The notes: a model not told the origin generated them from the sequence alone. Shown: positions 17,131 to 26,670, counted from the first letter of the stretch. The stretch is DNA of 64,000 nt from Clostridiales bacterium (GCA_016278505.1 JADQBQ010000002.1:1-64000), one strand, 5' to 3'. A program made the numbers and translations.

Positions 17131-17239
17131 ACTGTCCCGCGCAATCTTCGTAACTGTAAAATAGTAAGCCACGACAACAATTTCCCCAATAGTAGATACA
17201 ACTTCTGCACTCGTAACATAAATCTCTATTGGTACTCAT
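17129..17239 (-). CDS. Cys-rich 36-residue small protein
   Basis: This short ORF begins at ATG 17239 behind AAGGGG (eight bases upstream) and ends at TAG immediately before a strong terminator. The 36-aa product has six Cys (positions 8, 11, 14, 21, 22, 33), including a CxxCxxC pattern, with aromatic residues between (CIYYWGNCC) and no membrane segment. A small metal-binding or redox protein is possible. Ribosome site, compact ORF and terminator together make it look like a real gene, but no family is recognised. It lies between yraN and the sigma-factor operon. Confidence 0.5.
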   Translation of the reverse strand: MSTNRDLCYECRSCIYYWGNCCRGLLFYSYEDCAGQ

Positions 17240-17336
17240 AGCTCACACCCCTTCGTGCTCTTTCCATCATGATAGGCTTACTGGGATAGGAAGGCAACGC
17301 AAAAGGGCCAAACGGGTAAAAACAGTCTTTAACCGG

Positions 17337-17699
17337 TTAAAACGCATTTTTAATATGGTTAATTTTTATCAATTCACCATTGGCCTTAAAATGCAGCGCT
17401 AGAACGTCAAAACGGACCTTTGGGAGAGGTTTATGCAAGGATTGCAAATAAAGAGATGCAACCATTCTTATTTTTCTTTGTTTTACCGGTCCAATACTCT
17501 CCTCAGGTAACCCAAAACGTTTAGTGCTGCGGGATCGTACTTCAACAAAAACCAATGCTTCCTTGTCTGCAGCAATTATGTCTAGTTCACCTATTTTACA
17601 TTTATAGTTGGTTTTATGTATTTGAAATCCTTGCTTTTTTAGATAATCCAGGCTCACCTTTTCTCCCAATCTACCTAAAGCTAATCTTTTATGGGTCAT
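17337..17699 (-). CDS. yraN: UPF0102/YraN family putative endonuclease
   Basis: The 120-aa protein is a complete YraN family member: GRLGEKVSLDYLKKQGF at the start, then YKCKIGELDIIAADKEALVFVEVRSRS (about residues 32-58), which contains the Glu/Asp and E-V-R/K residues of a restriction-endonuclease-like (Holliday-junction-resolvase-like) core. The family's precise function is not established. In many Firmicutes yraN lies next to rnhB; here it stands about 14 kb away. The start ATG follows GGAGG by only three bases. Confidence 0.88.
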   Translation of the reverse strand: MTHKRLALGRLGEKVSLDYLKKQGFQIHKTNYKCKIGELDIIAADKEALVFVEVRSRSTKRFGLPEESIGPVKQRKIRMVASLYLQSLHKPLPKVRFDVLALHFKANGELIKINHIKNAF

Positions 17700-17855
17700 T
17701 TACCTCCACCTAACCTATCCACTTTACTAAAACAATCTTCAAATAAGTATTTTACCGACTTTAAAACAAAATCCTTTAAAATCACAATAATAATTAAAGA
17801 AGGTTCTTGGGCACCAATAGCGAACAATCAAGTATAATCTTACGGGGGTGGCAAT

Positions 17856-18068
17856 ATGACCGGTGTAATCAGAACAATAGAAGGACAATATGCCGTTATT
17901 GAAATGGGGACCAGTAAACACAAAGTGATTATGCCAATTCAATTTCTGCCGCAAGGAGCGAAAGAAGGCCATACTCTCCAAATAGACATTACTATTGACC
18001 CCAAAACACCACGAAGACCTCGGTCAAAGGTGACTAACATTAAGGAAAAATTAAACAAAAGAAAATAG
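17856..18068 (+). CDS. DUF3006-like small protein
   Basis: The 70-aa protein has the DUF3006 pattern: a short beta-rich domain (GVIRTIEGQYAVIEM...) with LPQGAKEGHTLQIDI in the middle and a basic tail ending KEKLNKRK. Its function is unknown. A GGGGGTGG ribosome site precedes the ATG. It is a single-gene unit divergent from yraN; a GACCCGT/ACGGGTC hairpin follows the stop codon but has no clear T-run. Confidence 0.7.
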   Translation: MTGVIRTIEGQYAVIEMGTSKHKVIMPIQFLPQGAKEGHTLQIDITIDPKTPRRPRSKVTNIKEKLNKRK

Positions 18069-18091
18069 ACCCGTACTACGGGTCCATTTAA

Positions 18092-18526
18092 TTAATACAA
18101 ACCTTTTTCCTCCATATATTCGCCGAGTAATTTAGCCGTATTACCTGTAATCTTAATACAAGTTCTAAGGTGCTCTTTGCTGTCAAAAGGATACTCATTA
18201 AGTGCTCGGCAGCAGGTTGCTCCAAACTTTTCCTCAAACCTGTCATGGAATTCCTTGGCAACATCATAAGCAGGCTCCCTGGCTTCGGATTGGGTGGTTC
18301 TTCCCTTGACTATCCCCAAAACTGCAACCGATGCGGCAAGAGCCCCACAAACACAACCTGAATGACCAAACCCGCCTCCAAAACCAGTAAACATCCTAAC
18401 TATTGACTCATCCAATTCAGGTGTTACTTGCGGTCTAAATGTTTTTATAATAGATTCTGCACAATTGTAACCCTCTCTGAAGTATCCGCCGGCAGTATTA
18501 CGCATAAGAGTAGCTTTGTCTTCCAT
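18092..18526 (-). CDS. C_GCAxxG_C_C family redox-active protein
   Basis: The 144-aa protein belongs to the C_GCAxxG_C_C family: YNCAESII (Cys near residue 22), GFGGGFGHSGCVCGALAASVAVLG (about 48-71), TCCRAL (about 104) and a final Cys near 122. The spaced cysteines suggest a redox role or metal cluster binding; the family is common in anaerobes, and its biochemistry is not well defined. The start ATG at 18526 follows GGAGG. It seems monocistronic. Confidence 0.85.
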   Translation of the reverse strand: MEDKATLMRNTAGGYFREGYNCAESIIKTFRPQVTPELDESIVRMFTGFGGGFGHSGCVCGALAASVAVLGIVKGRTTQSEAREPAYDVAKEFHDRFEEKFGATCCRALNEYPFDSKEHLRTCIKITGNTAKLLGEYMEEKGLY

Positions 18527-18617
18527 GTTTGCATACCTCCATAAAGTCTGTTATTAGTAATTTAGACAAATATTTTTAAATTCCTTGAAAATTATAAAAA
18601 ATATTAAGGATGAACGT

Positions 18618-19826
18618 TTATTCTCTAACGGTCAAGCGCTTTATAGCTTTCTGTAATCCTTCTAGTGTCAGTTCAAACATTGGAACAATGTCCGAGATAA
18701 TATCTATTGTATGTGCTCCCTCAGTTGCGGGCCAAATTTTTTTCGGTATTGGATTAAGCCAAACAACATGCCTAAAATGGTTAACAATGTGCCGCAACCA
18801 CGTTATTCCCGGCTCATTATTCAGGTAGTTCCACTCCAGCGCCCCGTATTTCATCATTAGCTCACTGGTTGCCATACTGGCATCTCCTACCAAAATAACT
18901 TTATAATCATGAGCATAAGTGTTTAATACTTCCAGTGTTCTTTGAGAAGCTTGAACGCGACAAAAGGGCTCGTGGAAGAGATGTTCATATATACAGTTAT
19001 GAAAAAAATAAACTTTAAACTTTTTAAAGTGGCCCGCTTTATTTGCAGCTTGGAATAGCTGACTGCACAACCGTGCATAGCGATTCATTGATCCACCGGA
19101 GTCCATCAATAGCATTAATTTAACATTATTTTTCCTGGGCCGGTTCCAAACTAATTTTAAATTGCCTGCGTTATTGCCTGTGGCCTCAATCGTACTCTCC
19201 AGGTCCAGCACTTCTTTAGGTCCTTCCTCGTGGCGGGATAGACGGCGCAAACTACGCAGAGCGGTTTGGAAATGGCGCGTGTTTAATACTTCGTCCTTCC
19301 TAAAGTCATGAAAACTTCGTTCAGCTGCTACTTGAGCAGCAGAGCGGTTTATTGACTGCCCACCAATTCGCACTCCGGCAGGGTTATAACCGGAATGCCC
19401 GTAGGGAGAAGTGCCACCGGTTCCAATCCAGTAGGAACCTCCATGGTGTTCAGAATCTTGCTGCTCCATCCTACCTTCCAAATTGCGACGAAGTTCCTCA
19501 AAGTCCCAATCCTCAAAACATGCGCGTTCTGCAGACGTAATATTTAAAGGTGGTATTGATTTTTCCACCCATTTCAATACTTCACTTACCATTTCTTCTG
19601 ACGTTTCTATCCCGCCGAAAAATTTTAAAAAAGCACGGTCAAAAGAATCGTAATAGGCCTCGCTCTTGACAAGAATTGCCCTAGCCAACCGGTAAAATTG
19701 CGTCAAACTGGAGAAGCCCAGACCTTTATCCAGGGCTGACATAAAAGTTATCCATTCAGTTAATGAAACCGGAACCCCCATCCCGCGAATTAAATAAAAA
19801 AAGCCTGTAAACAATCTATACCCCAC
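18618..19826 (-). CDS. von Willebrand factor A domain protein, CoxE-like
   Basis: The 402-aa protein matches the CoxE/YehP-like VWA group that partners with MoxR ATPases. The N-terminal half is helical and charged; the C-terminal half carries a VWA domain with MIDAS-like LLMDSGGSM (about residues 233-241) and a later VILVGDASMATSELM. MoxR-VWA pairs act as metal-insertion or assembly chaperones, for example on carbon monoxide dehydrogenase in CoxDE systems. No molybdenum hydroxylase or other client lies in this window, so the target is unknown. Its start overlaps the MoxR gene by 11 bases. Confidence 0.85.
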   Translation of the reverse strand: MGYRLFTGFFYLIRGMGVPVSLTEWITFMSALDKGLGFSSLTQFYRLARAILVKSEAYYDSFDRAFLKFFGGIETSEEMVSEVLKWVEKSIPPLNITSAERACFEDWDFEELRRNLEGRMEQQDSEHHGGSYWIGTGGTSPYGHSGYNPAGVRIGGQSINRSAAQVAAERSFHDFRKDEVLNTRHFQTALRSLRRLSRHEEGPKEVLDLESTIEATGNNAGNLKLVWNRPRKNNVKLMLLMDSGGSMNRYARLCSQLFQAANKAGHFKKFKVYFFHNCIYEHLFHEPFCRVQASQRTLEVLNTYAHDYKVILVGDASMATSELMMKYGALEWNYLNNEPGITWLRHIVNHFRHVVWLNPIPKKIWPATEGAHTIDIISDIVPMFELTLEGLQKAIKRLTVRE

Positions 19827-20685
19827 CCTGACGGTTAAAATGTCCTACACCCACACTATTAATATACTTTTTAACCTGGGCCATATCCTTGTCCTTTTTA
19901 ATTAACGAGCCTGCAAAAGGTAGCTCTTCAGTAATTTTTGCGGGGTCTACCCCGCCCAAAACTAATGCTTGCAGCCAGTCTAACAGCTCACTGGTACTTG
20001 GCCTTTTTTGTAAACCTGGGACTGATCTTAACCAATAAAAAGCTTGTACAGCTTCTGTTAGCAAGTTCCTCATCAAATTAGGATAATGTACTTTGATAAT
20101 TTGTTTCATTTCCTCAGGTCCCGGAAAAGCGATGTAGTGAAAAATACAACGGCGCAGAAAGGCGTCCGGAAGTTCCTTCTCGGCATTACTAGTTATAATT
20201 ACTATGGGGCGTTTCTTCGCCGTTACAGTTTCGCCGGTTTCTGGAACATGAAAACTCATCATATCCAATTCCCATAAAAGATCATTAGGAAACTCCAGGT
20301 CAGCTTTATCAATTTCGTCAATCAGTAGAACCACTTGTTCTTTTGAAGAAAATGCCTGCCCCAGTTTGCCAAGCTTTATGTAGTTTTTTATTTCTGACAC
20401 ATCACGGTCACCGAATTGACTATCATACAAACGCTGCACCGTATCATACACGTATAGGCCGTCTCGAGCCTTTGTGGTGGATTTAATATTCCACATTAAA
20501 ATATCTAAACCCAGTCCCTCTGCAATACTTTTGGCAAGCATAGTTTTACCTGTACCCGGTTCTCCCTTAATGAGAAGTGGTCTACTCAGTGCAAGAGCAA
20601 CATTAACAGCTTGTTGTAAATCGCCCGGGGCTACGTAGTCGGCAGTCCCGGAAAATCTATTGAATGGTTGATACAAGCTAATCAC
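19816..20685 (-). CDS. MoxR-family AAA+ ATPase
   Basis: The 289-aa ATPase has Walker A GEPGTGKT (residues 41-48), Walker B VVLLIDEIDKAD (about 117-128), sensor 1 IVITSNAEKELPDAFLRRC and a C-terminal lid. It is the MoxR/CoxD-like partner of the VWA protein encoded immediately downstream with an 11-base overlap. The pair probably remodels or loads a metalloenzyme. The gene is first in its operon; the 213 bases upstream separate it from the divergent enoyl-CoA hydratase gene. Confidence 0.9.
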   Translation of the reverse strand: MISLYQPFNRFSGTADYVAPGDLQQAVNVALALSRPLLIKGEPGTGKTMLAKSIAEGLGLDILMWNIKSTTKARDGLYVYDTVQRLYDSQFGDRDVSEIKNYIKLGKLGQAFSSKEQVVLLIDEIDKADLEFPNDLLWELDMMSFHVPETGETVTAKKRPIVIITSNAEKELPDAFLRRCIFHYIAFPGPEEMKQIIKVHYPNLMRNLLTEAVQAFYWLRSVPGLQKRPSTSELLDWLQALVLGGVDPAKITEELPFAGSLIKKDKDMAQVKKYINSVGVGHFNRQGGV

Positions 20686-20852
20686 CGCCTTTGTAAAACT
20701 AATTAATCACTCTTTTAAGCTGCATAATACTACCTTTACAACTAATGATAACAGAAGCAAAACGTCTCATCAAATAAAGTATACTAATCCAGATCTTTCA
20801 GAATAAGTTTTAATTATATGTTTTAGGATAAGAAGGATTTTACCATTATATT

Positions 20853-20880
20853 TTGAATACTCTTATAGTTGTTCTACATA
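20853..20880 (+). promoter_or_regulatory. Predicted sigma-A promoter of the enoyl-CoA hydratase gene
   Basis: A -35-like TTGAAT (20853-20858) and a -10-like TACATA (20875-20880) are separated by 16 bases in AT-rich DNA, 18 bases upstream of the start codon. The short leader would hold only the ribosome site, so the assignment is tentative. Confidence 0.35.
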
Positions 20881-20898
20881 TTTTGGGAGGTGTCTCAG

Positions 20899-21687
20899 TT
20901 GGATTTTAACTTTTTAAATTTGAATAAGTCAGATAATGTGGGCACAATCCTTCTCAATCGTCCGGAATGCGGAAACGCATTGAACCTGCTACTCGCTGAG
21001 GATTTAATAAGTGCACTGGAAAATTGTTGTGAAGATGAAACCATAAACGCGGTAGTCATCACAGGTAAAGGAGATCATTTCTGCAGTGGAGGTGACCTCA
21101 AGGATTCTAAAAACAATCCAGACGGCCGCTCAGAATACTGGAAACATCTAACTCGACGTTTAAACAGGATAATTGTCAATATTCGTTACACAAGAAAGCC
21201 GGTTATTGCCTCAGTTAACGGCCCGGCAGTAGGAGCCGGAATGAGTATTGCCTGTGCCGCTGACTTGAGAATTGCCAGTGCCTCAGCAATCTTTAAACAA
21301 GGATGGACCAGCGTGGGATTAGTGCCTGACGGTGCTTGGACACTCATGCTTCCTCTTACCCTTGGGATGAGTAAGGCCAGTGAATTGATATTTATGGACC
21401 CGGAAATAACTGCCGCTGAAGCTTATAATTTTAGCTTGGTCAATTTAGTAACGCCTAATGATGAGCTGGAAAGAACGACCATAAAATGGGCACTTAAGTT
21501 AGCTAAGGGTCCCTTTGAGGCTCTCGCAAGGTCAAAAGAATTGCTAAATGAATCCATGCTAAATATTCTGGAGGCACAGCTAGGCCGTGAAAGGCGGGAG
21601 ATAGTTGAGGCGGCACGTACTGAGGATCATAAAGAGGCTGTGGAGGCATTCCTTAATAAGAGGGATCCTATTTTTAAGGGAATTTAA
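20899..21687 (+). CDS. Enoyl-CoA hydratase/isomerase family protein
   Basis: The 262-aa crotonase-fold protein starts at TTG 20899 behind GGGAGG; the frame upstream to 20869 has no start signal. The oxyanion-hole segments are GDHFCSGGDLKD (about residues 60-71) and NGPAVGAGMSIACAADLRIAS (about 109-129), and Asp at VPDGAWT matches a catalytic-region acid of the family. It probably hydrates or isomerises an acyl-CoA in beta-oxidation or aromatic degradation; the exact substrate is not visible. It is monocistronic, followed by a long terminator. Confidence 0.87.
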   Translation: MDFNFLNLNKSDNVGTILLNRPECGNALNLLLAEDLISALENCCEDETINAVVITGKGDHFCSGGDLKDSKNNPDGRSEYWKHLTRRLNRIIVNIRYTRKPVIASVNGPAVGAGMSIACAADLRIASASAIFKQGWTSVGLVPDGAWTLMLPLTLGMSKASELIFMDPEITAAEAYNFSLVNLVTPNDELERTTIKWALKLAKGPFEALARSKELLNESMLNILEAQLGRERREIVEAARTEDHKEAVEAFLNKRDPIFKGI

Positions 21688-21702
21688 TACTGCCGTGACA
21701 AC

Positions 21703-21739
21703 AAGAAGCCAGGTTCTGTTAAACAGAACCTGGCTTCTT
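21703..21739. terminator. Long bidirectional terminator between ech-like gene and nuoN
   Basis: An almost perfect 18-bp inverted repeat (21703-21720 with 21722-21739, core GCCAGGTTCTG/CAGAACCTGGC) lies between two convergent genes. Short T-rich flanks on both sides allow function in either direction. Confidence 0.75.
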
Positions 21740-21756
21740 AAGTTCGCTTTATTTCT

Positions 21757-23184
21757 TTATTGCAGGAAGAACGAATGAGCTGCAGCATTTACAACTTCAG
21801 ATAGCGGCCCGGGATATACACCGATAATCAGAGTCACAAGCATAGTAACAACGAGTGTAATGGCCACCGGGCTGGACACCTTTATCGGTGTAGAATCAGC
21901 CGGCTCATCTCGATACATAACCAAAGCTACCCGGAGGTAGTAATATACCGATACCATGCTCATGATCAGACCAATAAAAGCAAGCCATAGGTAATTATCT
22001 ACTATCGTTGTAAAAAGGTAAAATTTACCCACGAAGCCCGCGAGTGGTGGAATACCCGCCATACTGAGCATAGCCACCAACATTACTACGGCCATTAAAG
22101 GAGAGCGCTGGCTTAATCCTGCGTAATCCTTTATTTTATCACTGCCTGTAATGTTATAGAAGTAGGTGGCAACAGTAAACGCACCGAGCGTAGCAAAAAC
22201 GTATAAGAAGGCATAAAACATAACACCCTTTATACCCGCCTCAGTAGCAGTCACCAAGCCTACCAGTATATATCCTGCCTGAGCAATACTGGAGTAAGCC
22301 AAAAGACGCTTAATGTTATCCTGTGGTATGGCAACAAGGTTACCCACAATTATGGTAACTCCTGCCAGTATGGCCACAACCATTGCCCAATGCTCCCATA
22401 TGCCAGGGAGAGCAGCGACAAAAACCCGGAGCAGTATGGCCAATGATGCTGCCTTTGACCCCACAGCCAAAAATGCAGTAACAGGAGTGGGTGCTCCTTC
22501 ATAGACATCAGGTGACCACATGTGGAACGGAACCGCAGATATTTTGAACCCGAACCCGGCCAGCAACATAACCACCCCAAGTATAAGCGCAGGGCTTACA
22601 GGGTTCATGGCCACTATCCGTCCAACCTCATAAATATTAATACTACCTGTTAAACCGTATATCAGGCTCAACCCGTACAACAATACAGCAGAACTCATTG
22701 ATGCAAGTAGAATGTACTTGATGCCGGCTTCTACTGACTTACTTTCGTTTTTACGAAAGCATACCAGGATGATAAAGGAAATGGTCATCAATTCCAAACC
22801 CATAAATAAGGTTATGAAATCTCCTGCGGATGCCATGACCATCATACCCAGTGTAGCGAATATTAAGGTACTATAATATTCGGTTTGTCCACCAAGGTTA
22901 TCCACATAACGCATGGAACCCAGTACGACTAATACAGCTGCAACCAGGAAGGTGAGCTTCCAAAATGTAGCGTAATTATCTACCAGGTACATACCCGAAT
23001 AAACACTACCTTGTGTACCCCAAAAGCCAATGGCTGCCCCGGATACACCCAACAAACCAATAACCGTTATCCAGCCCAGGCCCTTCTTAGCGCTTGCCGG
23101 AGATATAATCCCTAATATGAGCACCGCCAGGCCCAGCGCGGCAGTAAGCATTTCAATGGAAAGTAAAGAAGTATCAAACGGCAT
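21757..23184 (-). CDS. nuoN: NADH-quinone oxidoreductase subunit N
   Basis: This is the 475-aa antiporter-like membrane subunit of complex I, with about 14 spans and the proton-channel elements of the family: FMGLELMTISFIIL with a buried Glu (about residue 130), AGIKYILLASMSSAVLLYG with Lys, and FGFKISAVPFHMWSPDVYEGAP (about 213-234). It is the last gene of the nuo operon; its ATG is immediately adjacent to the nuoM stop codon, with a GGGGGG ribosome site inside nuoM. The length is normal. Confidence 0.95.
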   Translation of the reverse strand: MPFDTSLLSIEMLTAALGLAVLILGIISPASAKKGLGWITVIGLLGVSGAAIGFWGTQGSVYSGMYLVDNYATFWKLTFLVAAVLVVLGSMRYVDNLGGQTEYYSTLIFATLGMMVMASAGDFITLFMGLELMTISFIILVCFRKNESKSVEAGIKYILLASMSSAVLLYGLSLIYGLTGSINIYEVGRIVAMNPVSPALILGVVMLLAGFGFKISAVPFHMWSPDVYEGAPTPVTAFLAVGSKAASLAILLRVFVAALPGIWEHWAMVVAILAGVTIIVGNLVAIPQDNIKRLLAYSSIAQAGYILVGLVTATEAGIKGVMFYAFLYVFATLGAFTVATYFYNITGSDKIKDYAGLSQRSPLMAVVMLVAMLSMAGIPPLAGFVGKFYLFTTIVDNYLWLAFIGLIMSMVSVYYYLRVALVMYRDEPADSTPIKVSSPVAITLVVTMLVTLIIGVYPGPLSEVVNAAAHSFFLQ

Positions 23185-24699
23185 TTATAAGTTCCCCCCT
23201 AACTGCAGCACGTTGCTAATCTCAGCATGGAGAGGCACAACGCCGCTGTTAATCATGTCAAATAACAGGGAGGGAAGCAGACCACCTACTACAAGTACCG
23301 TTCCCAACACTACAAGAGGCACAAGCTCAACACCCTTAATATCTTCCAGGTGATCATATTCCGTTCTGGGAGGACCAAACAGTGTATTGGCTCCCGCTCG
23401 CAGTACATATAGCGCGGTGATAATGATACCCGCGATACCAATTACCGCCAGGCCGCCGTAATTATCAAACGCCGAAACAAATATGGTAAATTCTGGCATA
23501 AAACTTATCAAGCCAGGCAATCCAAGTGACGCCATTGCAGCCATCATAAAGCCTACGGCAAGCTTGGGAGTTTGATGTGCCAGACCTCCCATGTCAGGAA
23601 TCCAACGGGTATGAGTCTTCTCATAAATGAAACCGATCATCGAGAAGAAGAGTGCCGCCATTACACCGTGGGCGAACATATTGGCAACTGCCCCGTTAAG
23701 ACCGATAACATCTAAACAGGCCACGGCGATCATAACGTAACCCATATGGCTGACTGACGAGTATCCCACAACATATTTAAGGTCTTTCTGGGCAAGTGCT
23801 CCGAATGCCGCATAAGCAACACCGGCAATCCCCAGCACAGCCATCCATGGGGCCCAGAAATGTGCACCAACCGGAAGGGTGACAACAGCAACTTTAATCA
23901 AACCATAGCCACCGATTTTTTTAAGCACGCCGGCGTGAATCATACTAACAGCAGTGGGAGCACCGGCATACCCGTCGGGCGACCAGGAGTGGAAGGGCCA
24001 CATGGAAATCAATGACCCGAACCCGAACAGCAGCAGCGCAAACAACCATTTCTGGTCAAAAGCTGAAAGTTGACTCCCCGCGATCGCCAATGCCGAGAAG
24101 CTCATATCCGGAGCACCTAGAATACTAATAGATTTGGTGAACAGAGCAATCACGCCAACCAACAGGAAGCCACTACCAATCAACAAGTAAATAGTCAGCT
24201 TCATAGCTGCGTATTCCTTGGTAACCCGCTTGGAGCTACCCCAAATAACAACCATGATGTAGATGGGAATGACCACAACCTCGTAGAAAAGCAGGAAAAT
24301 AAACAAGTCGTGGGCAATAAAGGTGCCCATAACACCAGTAATTAAGACCAACAAAAGTATGAAGAATTCCCGCGGACGAGTGCCAATGTTCCATGATGCA
24401 AATATAGCGGAAAAACCAATCAAGTTAGTCAGCAAGAGCATAGGCAAACTAATACCGTCCACAGCCAGGAAGAAAGTCACACCTAAATCTTGAATCCAGT
24501 CATGCCGTATAACGTATTGAAGCCCACCTAAGGTCTGGTCATAACCAAAGTACACATAAAAGCTCAAGGCCATAGAAACAAATGTGCCAATGGCCGCTAC
24601 ACTTTTAATTAGCTTGTGTTCATCCTTAGGGACAAATACCAAAACCAGAGCGGCCGCCAACGGGGCCAGCAATATCACAGGGAGTACGGGAAAGCTCAT
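23185..24699 (-). CDS. nuoM: NADH-quinone oxidoreductase subunit M
   Basis: This 504-aa antiporter-like proton-pumping subunit has about 14 spans. Family motifs include FFLAVDGISLPMLLLTN (about residues 75-91), LFYEVVVIPIYIMVVIWG with the key Glu (about 138-155), and MWPFHSWSPDGYAGAPTAVSMIHAGVLKKIGGYGL (about 233-267) with the conserved Lys/His. The gene abuts nuoL upstream and nuoN downstream without spacer. Confidence 0.95.
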   Translation of the reverse strand: MSFPVLPVILLAPLAAALVLVFVPKDEHKLIKSVAAIGTFVSMALSFYVYFGYDQTLGGLQYVIRHDWIQDLGVTFFLAVDGISLPMLLLTNLIGFSAIFASWNIGTRPREFFILLLVLITGVMGTFIAHDLFIFLLFYEVVVIPIYIMVVIWGSSKRVTKEYAAMKLTIYLLIGSGFLLVGVIALFTKSISILGAPDMSFSALAIAGSQLSAFDQKWLFALLLFGFGSLISMWPFHSWSPDGYAGAPTAVSMIHAGVLKKIGGYGLIKVAVVTLPVGAHFWAPWMAVLGIAGVAYAAFGALAQKDLKYVVGYSSVSHMGYVMIAVACLDVIGLNGAVANMFAHGVMAALFFSMIGFIYEKTHTRWIPDMGGLAHQTPKLAVGFMMAAMASLGLPGLISFMPEFTIFVSAFDNYGGLAVIGIAGIIITALYVLRAGANTLFGPPRTEYDHLEDIKGVELVPLVVLGTVLVVGGLLPSLLFDMINSGVVPLHAEISNVLQLGGNL

Positions 24700-26637
24700 T
24701 TACATTACACCTCCCAGGACCAGGCTGGCGGTAGAAGGACCGGCAAAAACCATAAGTACGGCAATAGCCAATACCCCAAGGAAAAATACCAGGGCGTAGT
24801 TTTGCAAACGTCCGGTTTGGAGTACACGTAACCCTTCACCCGAAAGCTTACCAAATCCACCCAGCCCGTTAACAATTCCGTCCACCACATAAATGTCAAA
24901 GAGATAGAATAACTTGGCAGAACCATCCACCATGGTATGATTAAACCAAAGGTACATCTCATCAATATAGTACTTGTTAAAAGATAAATTATAGAGGCTC
25001 TTGTACCTCTCGGCAAGGGCTTTCACCTTGACCTTTTCCTTATCCTTCAGATATAGGGTGTACGCAAGATATATTCCTGCAACAGCTATTACTGCGGAAG
25101 ATATCATAGCACCCCAAGCGATTTCGCCACTATGGTGAGCTTCACCAAAGAAAATCCACTCCGCCCAGATGTTGTTCCAAGGGGTACCTAAGAGTCCAAC
25201 CGTCATAGCACCGGCTGCCAATACGATAAGAGGTACACACATGGTCCATGGTGACTCGTGGGGATGATTCTCCGGCTTTTCTTCACCGTAAAAGGCCAAG
25301 AATATTAAACGCCACATATAAAATGCCGTCAAAAAGGCGGTAAATGCCGCCATGGCATAAAGTATATAGTGACCTCCGTTTAACGTGACAACCAGAATCT
25401 CGTCCTTACTCCAGAAACCGGCAAAGGGCGGTATTCCTGCGATAGCCAACCCGCCAATAACAAACGTCCAGGAGGTTATCGGCATTTTTTTAACCAATCC
25501 ACCCATTTCCCACACATCAGCCTTGTGATGCAGGGCATGCAGTACGCTACCTGCACCAAGGAACATAAGGGCCTTGAAAAAGGCGTGTGTCCACATGTGG
25601 AACATACCGGCCGTTAAGCTTCCCACGCCAAGAGCAAGCATCATGTAGCCAAGCTGACTCACAGTTGAATAAGCCAGAATTCGCTTTATCTCCCGCTGCG
25701 TAATGGCTATAGTTGCGGCAAAGAGTGCGGTAAAAGCACCCGTTATGGCTACTAAGTCCATGGCTACCGGAACTTCGTGGAACAGGAAGAGCATGCGCCC
25801 CACCAGATAAACACCGGCTACAACCATGGTAGCAGCGTGAATCAGCGCGCTGACCGGAGTGGGACCCTCCATAGCATCAGGTAACCATACGTGCAGCGGG
25901 AACTGACCTGATTTAGCAATGGGTCCAATAAAGACCAGTATGGCCAGCAGTGTCATTGTGCCAAATGTAGTATATTCTCTAAAATTAGCTACTCGCTCGC
26001 TTAATTCCACAAGGTCCAAGGTACCAAAAGTAATGACCAGCCCGAGGATACCCAGCAACAGCCCGAAGTCTGCCACACGGCAGGTAACAAAGGCTTTCTT
26101 GGCAGCCTCCCTGGCCGATATCTTGTGCGAATAAAATCCAATTAGCAGGTAAGAACATAAACCAACCAATTCCCATGCAATGAACATCTGCAGCAGGTTA
26201 CTGGAAATGACCAGTAAAAGCATTGACGCTGCAAAGAGGGAAAGGTAAGAGAAAAATACTGAAAACCCAGGGTCTCCCTTCATATAACCAACTGAATACA
26301 GCTGAATAAACGTAGCAATAAAACTCACCATGAAGAGCATCATTGCAGATGTAGGATCCAGTTGAACCCCTACGTTAATCTGGAGTTCCGGCATTCCCGG
26401 GAGACCGAGTGTTAACCATCTCGCAGCATAAACGAGAGGATGCTCGGTATATTGATGGTTAGTGAATACTCCATAAGCCGCCAGTGTTGCAAAAAAGCAT
26501 GCAGTGGCCATACCTCCAACAGAGATAAAGGCACTCAGCTTTGGCCACGGGCGTGCCAAAAAAACAATGATTAAAAATGCGAGGGCGGGCAGGAGCGGTA
26601 CCAACCATGCATGATGCAATGCAAATTCAACAAGCAT
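24700..26637 (-). CDS. nuoL: NADH-quinone oxidoreductase subunit L
   Basis: This is the 645-aa largest membrane subunit, with about 16 spans and a C-terminal extension that includes the long lateral amphipathic helix characteristic of NuoL. Motifs: FIAWELVGLCSYLLIGFY (about residues 139-156), FPLHVWLPDAMEGPTPVSALIHAATMV (about 246-272) and FMWTHAFFKALMFLGAGSV (about 348-366). Charged residues in the middle of these spans form the proton path. Confidence 0.95.
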   Translation of the reverse strand: MLVEFALHHAWLVPLLPALAFLIIVFLARPWPKLSAFISVGGMATACFFATLAAYGVFTNHQYTEHPLVYAARWLTLGLPGMPELQINVGVQLDPTSAMMLFMVSFIATFIQLYSVGYMKGDPGFSVFFSYLSLFAASMLLLVISSNLLQMFIAWELVGLCSYLLIGFYSHKISAREAAKKAFVTCRVADFGLLLGILGLVITFGTLDLVELSERVANFREYTTFGTMTLLAILVFIGPIAKSGQFPLHVWLPDAMEGPTPVSALIHAATMVVAGVYLVGRMLFLFHEVPVAMDLVAITGAFTALFAATIAITQREIKRILAYSTVSQLGYMMLALGVGSLTAGMFHMWTHAFFKALMFLGAGSVLHALHHKADVWEMGGLVKKMPITSWTFVIGGLAIAGIPPFAGFWSKDEILVVTLNGGHYILYAMAAFTAFLTAFYMWRLIFLAFYGEEKPENHPHESPWTMCVPLIVLAAGAMTVGLLGTPWNNIWAEWIFFGEAHHSGEIAWGAMISSAVIAVAGIYLAYTLYLKDKEKVKVKALAERYKSLYNLSFNKYYIDEMYLWFNHTMVDGSAKLFYLFDIYVVDGIVNGLGGFGKLSGEGLRVLQTGRLQNYALVFFLGVLAIAVLMVFAGPSTASLVLGGVM

Positions 26638-26670
26638 TTATCTTAGCACCTACCTTCATTCTGTAGAATC

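Noticed and set aside
17013-17219. Minus-strand 68-aa open frame
   Set aside because: It runs through the terminator hairpin and lacks a ribosome site; the 36-aa Cys-rich frame in the same place has both start and stop signals.
18068-18086. GACCCGT/ACGGGTC hairpin as a terminator after the DUF3006 gene
   Set aside because: The stem is present but no proper T-run follows on either strand.
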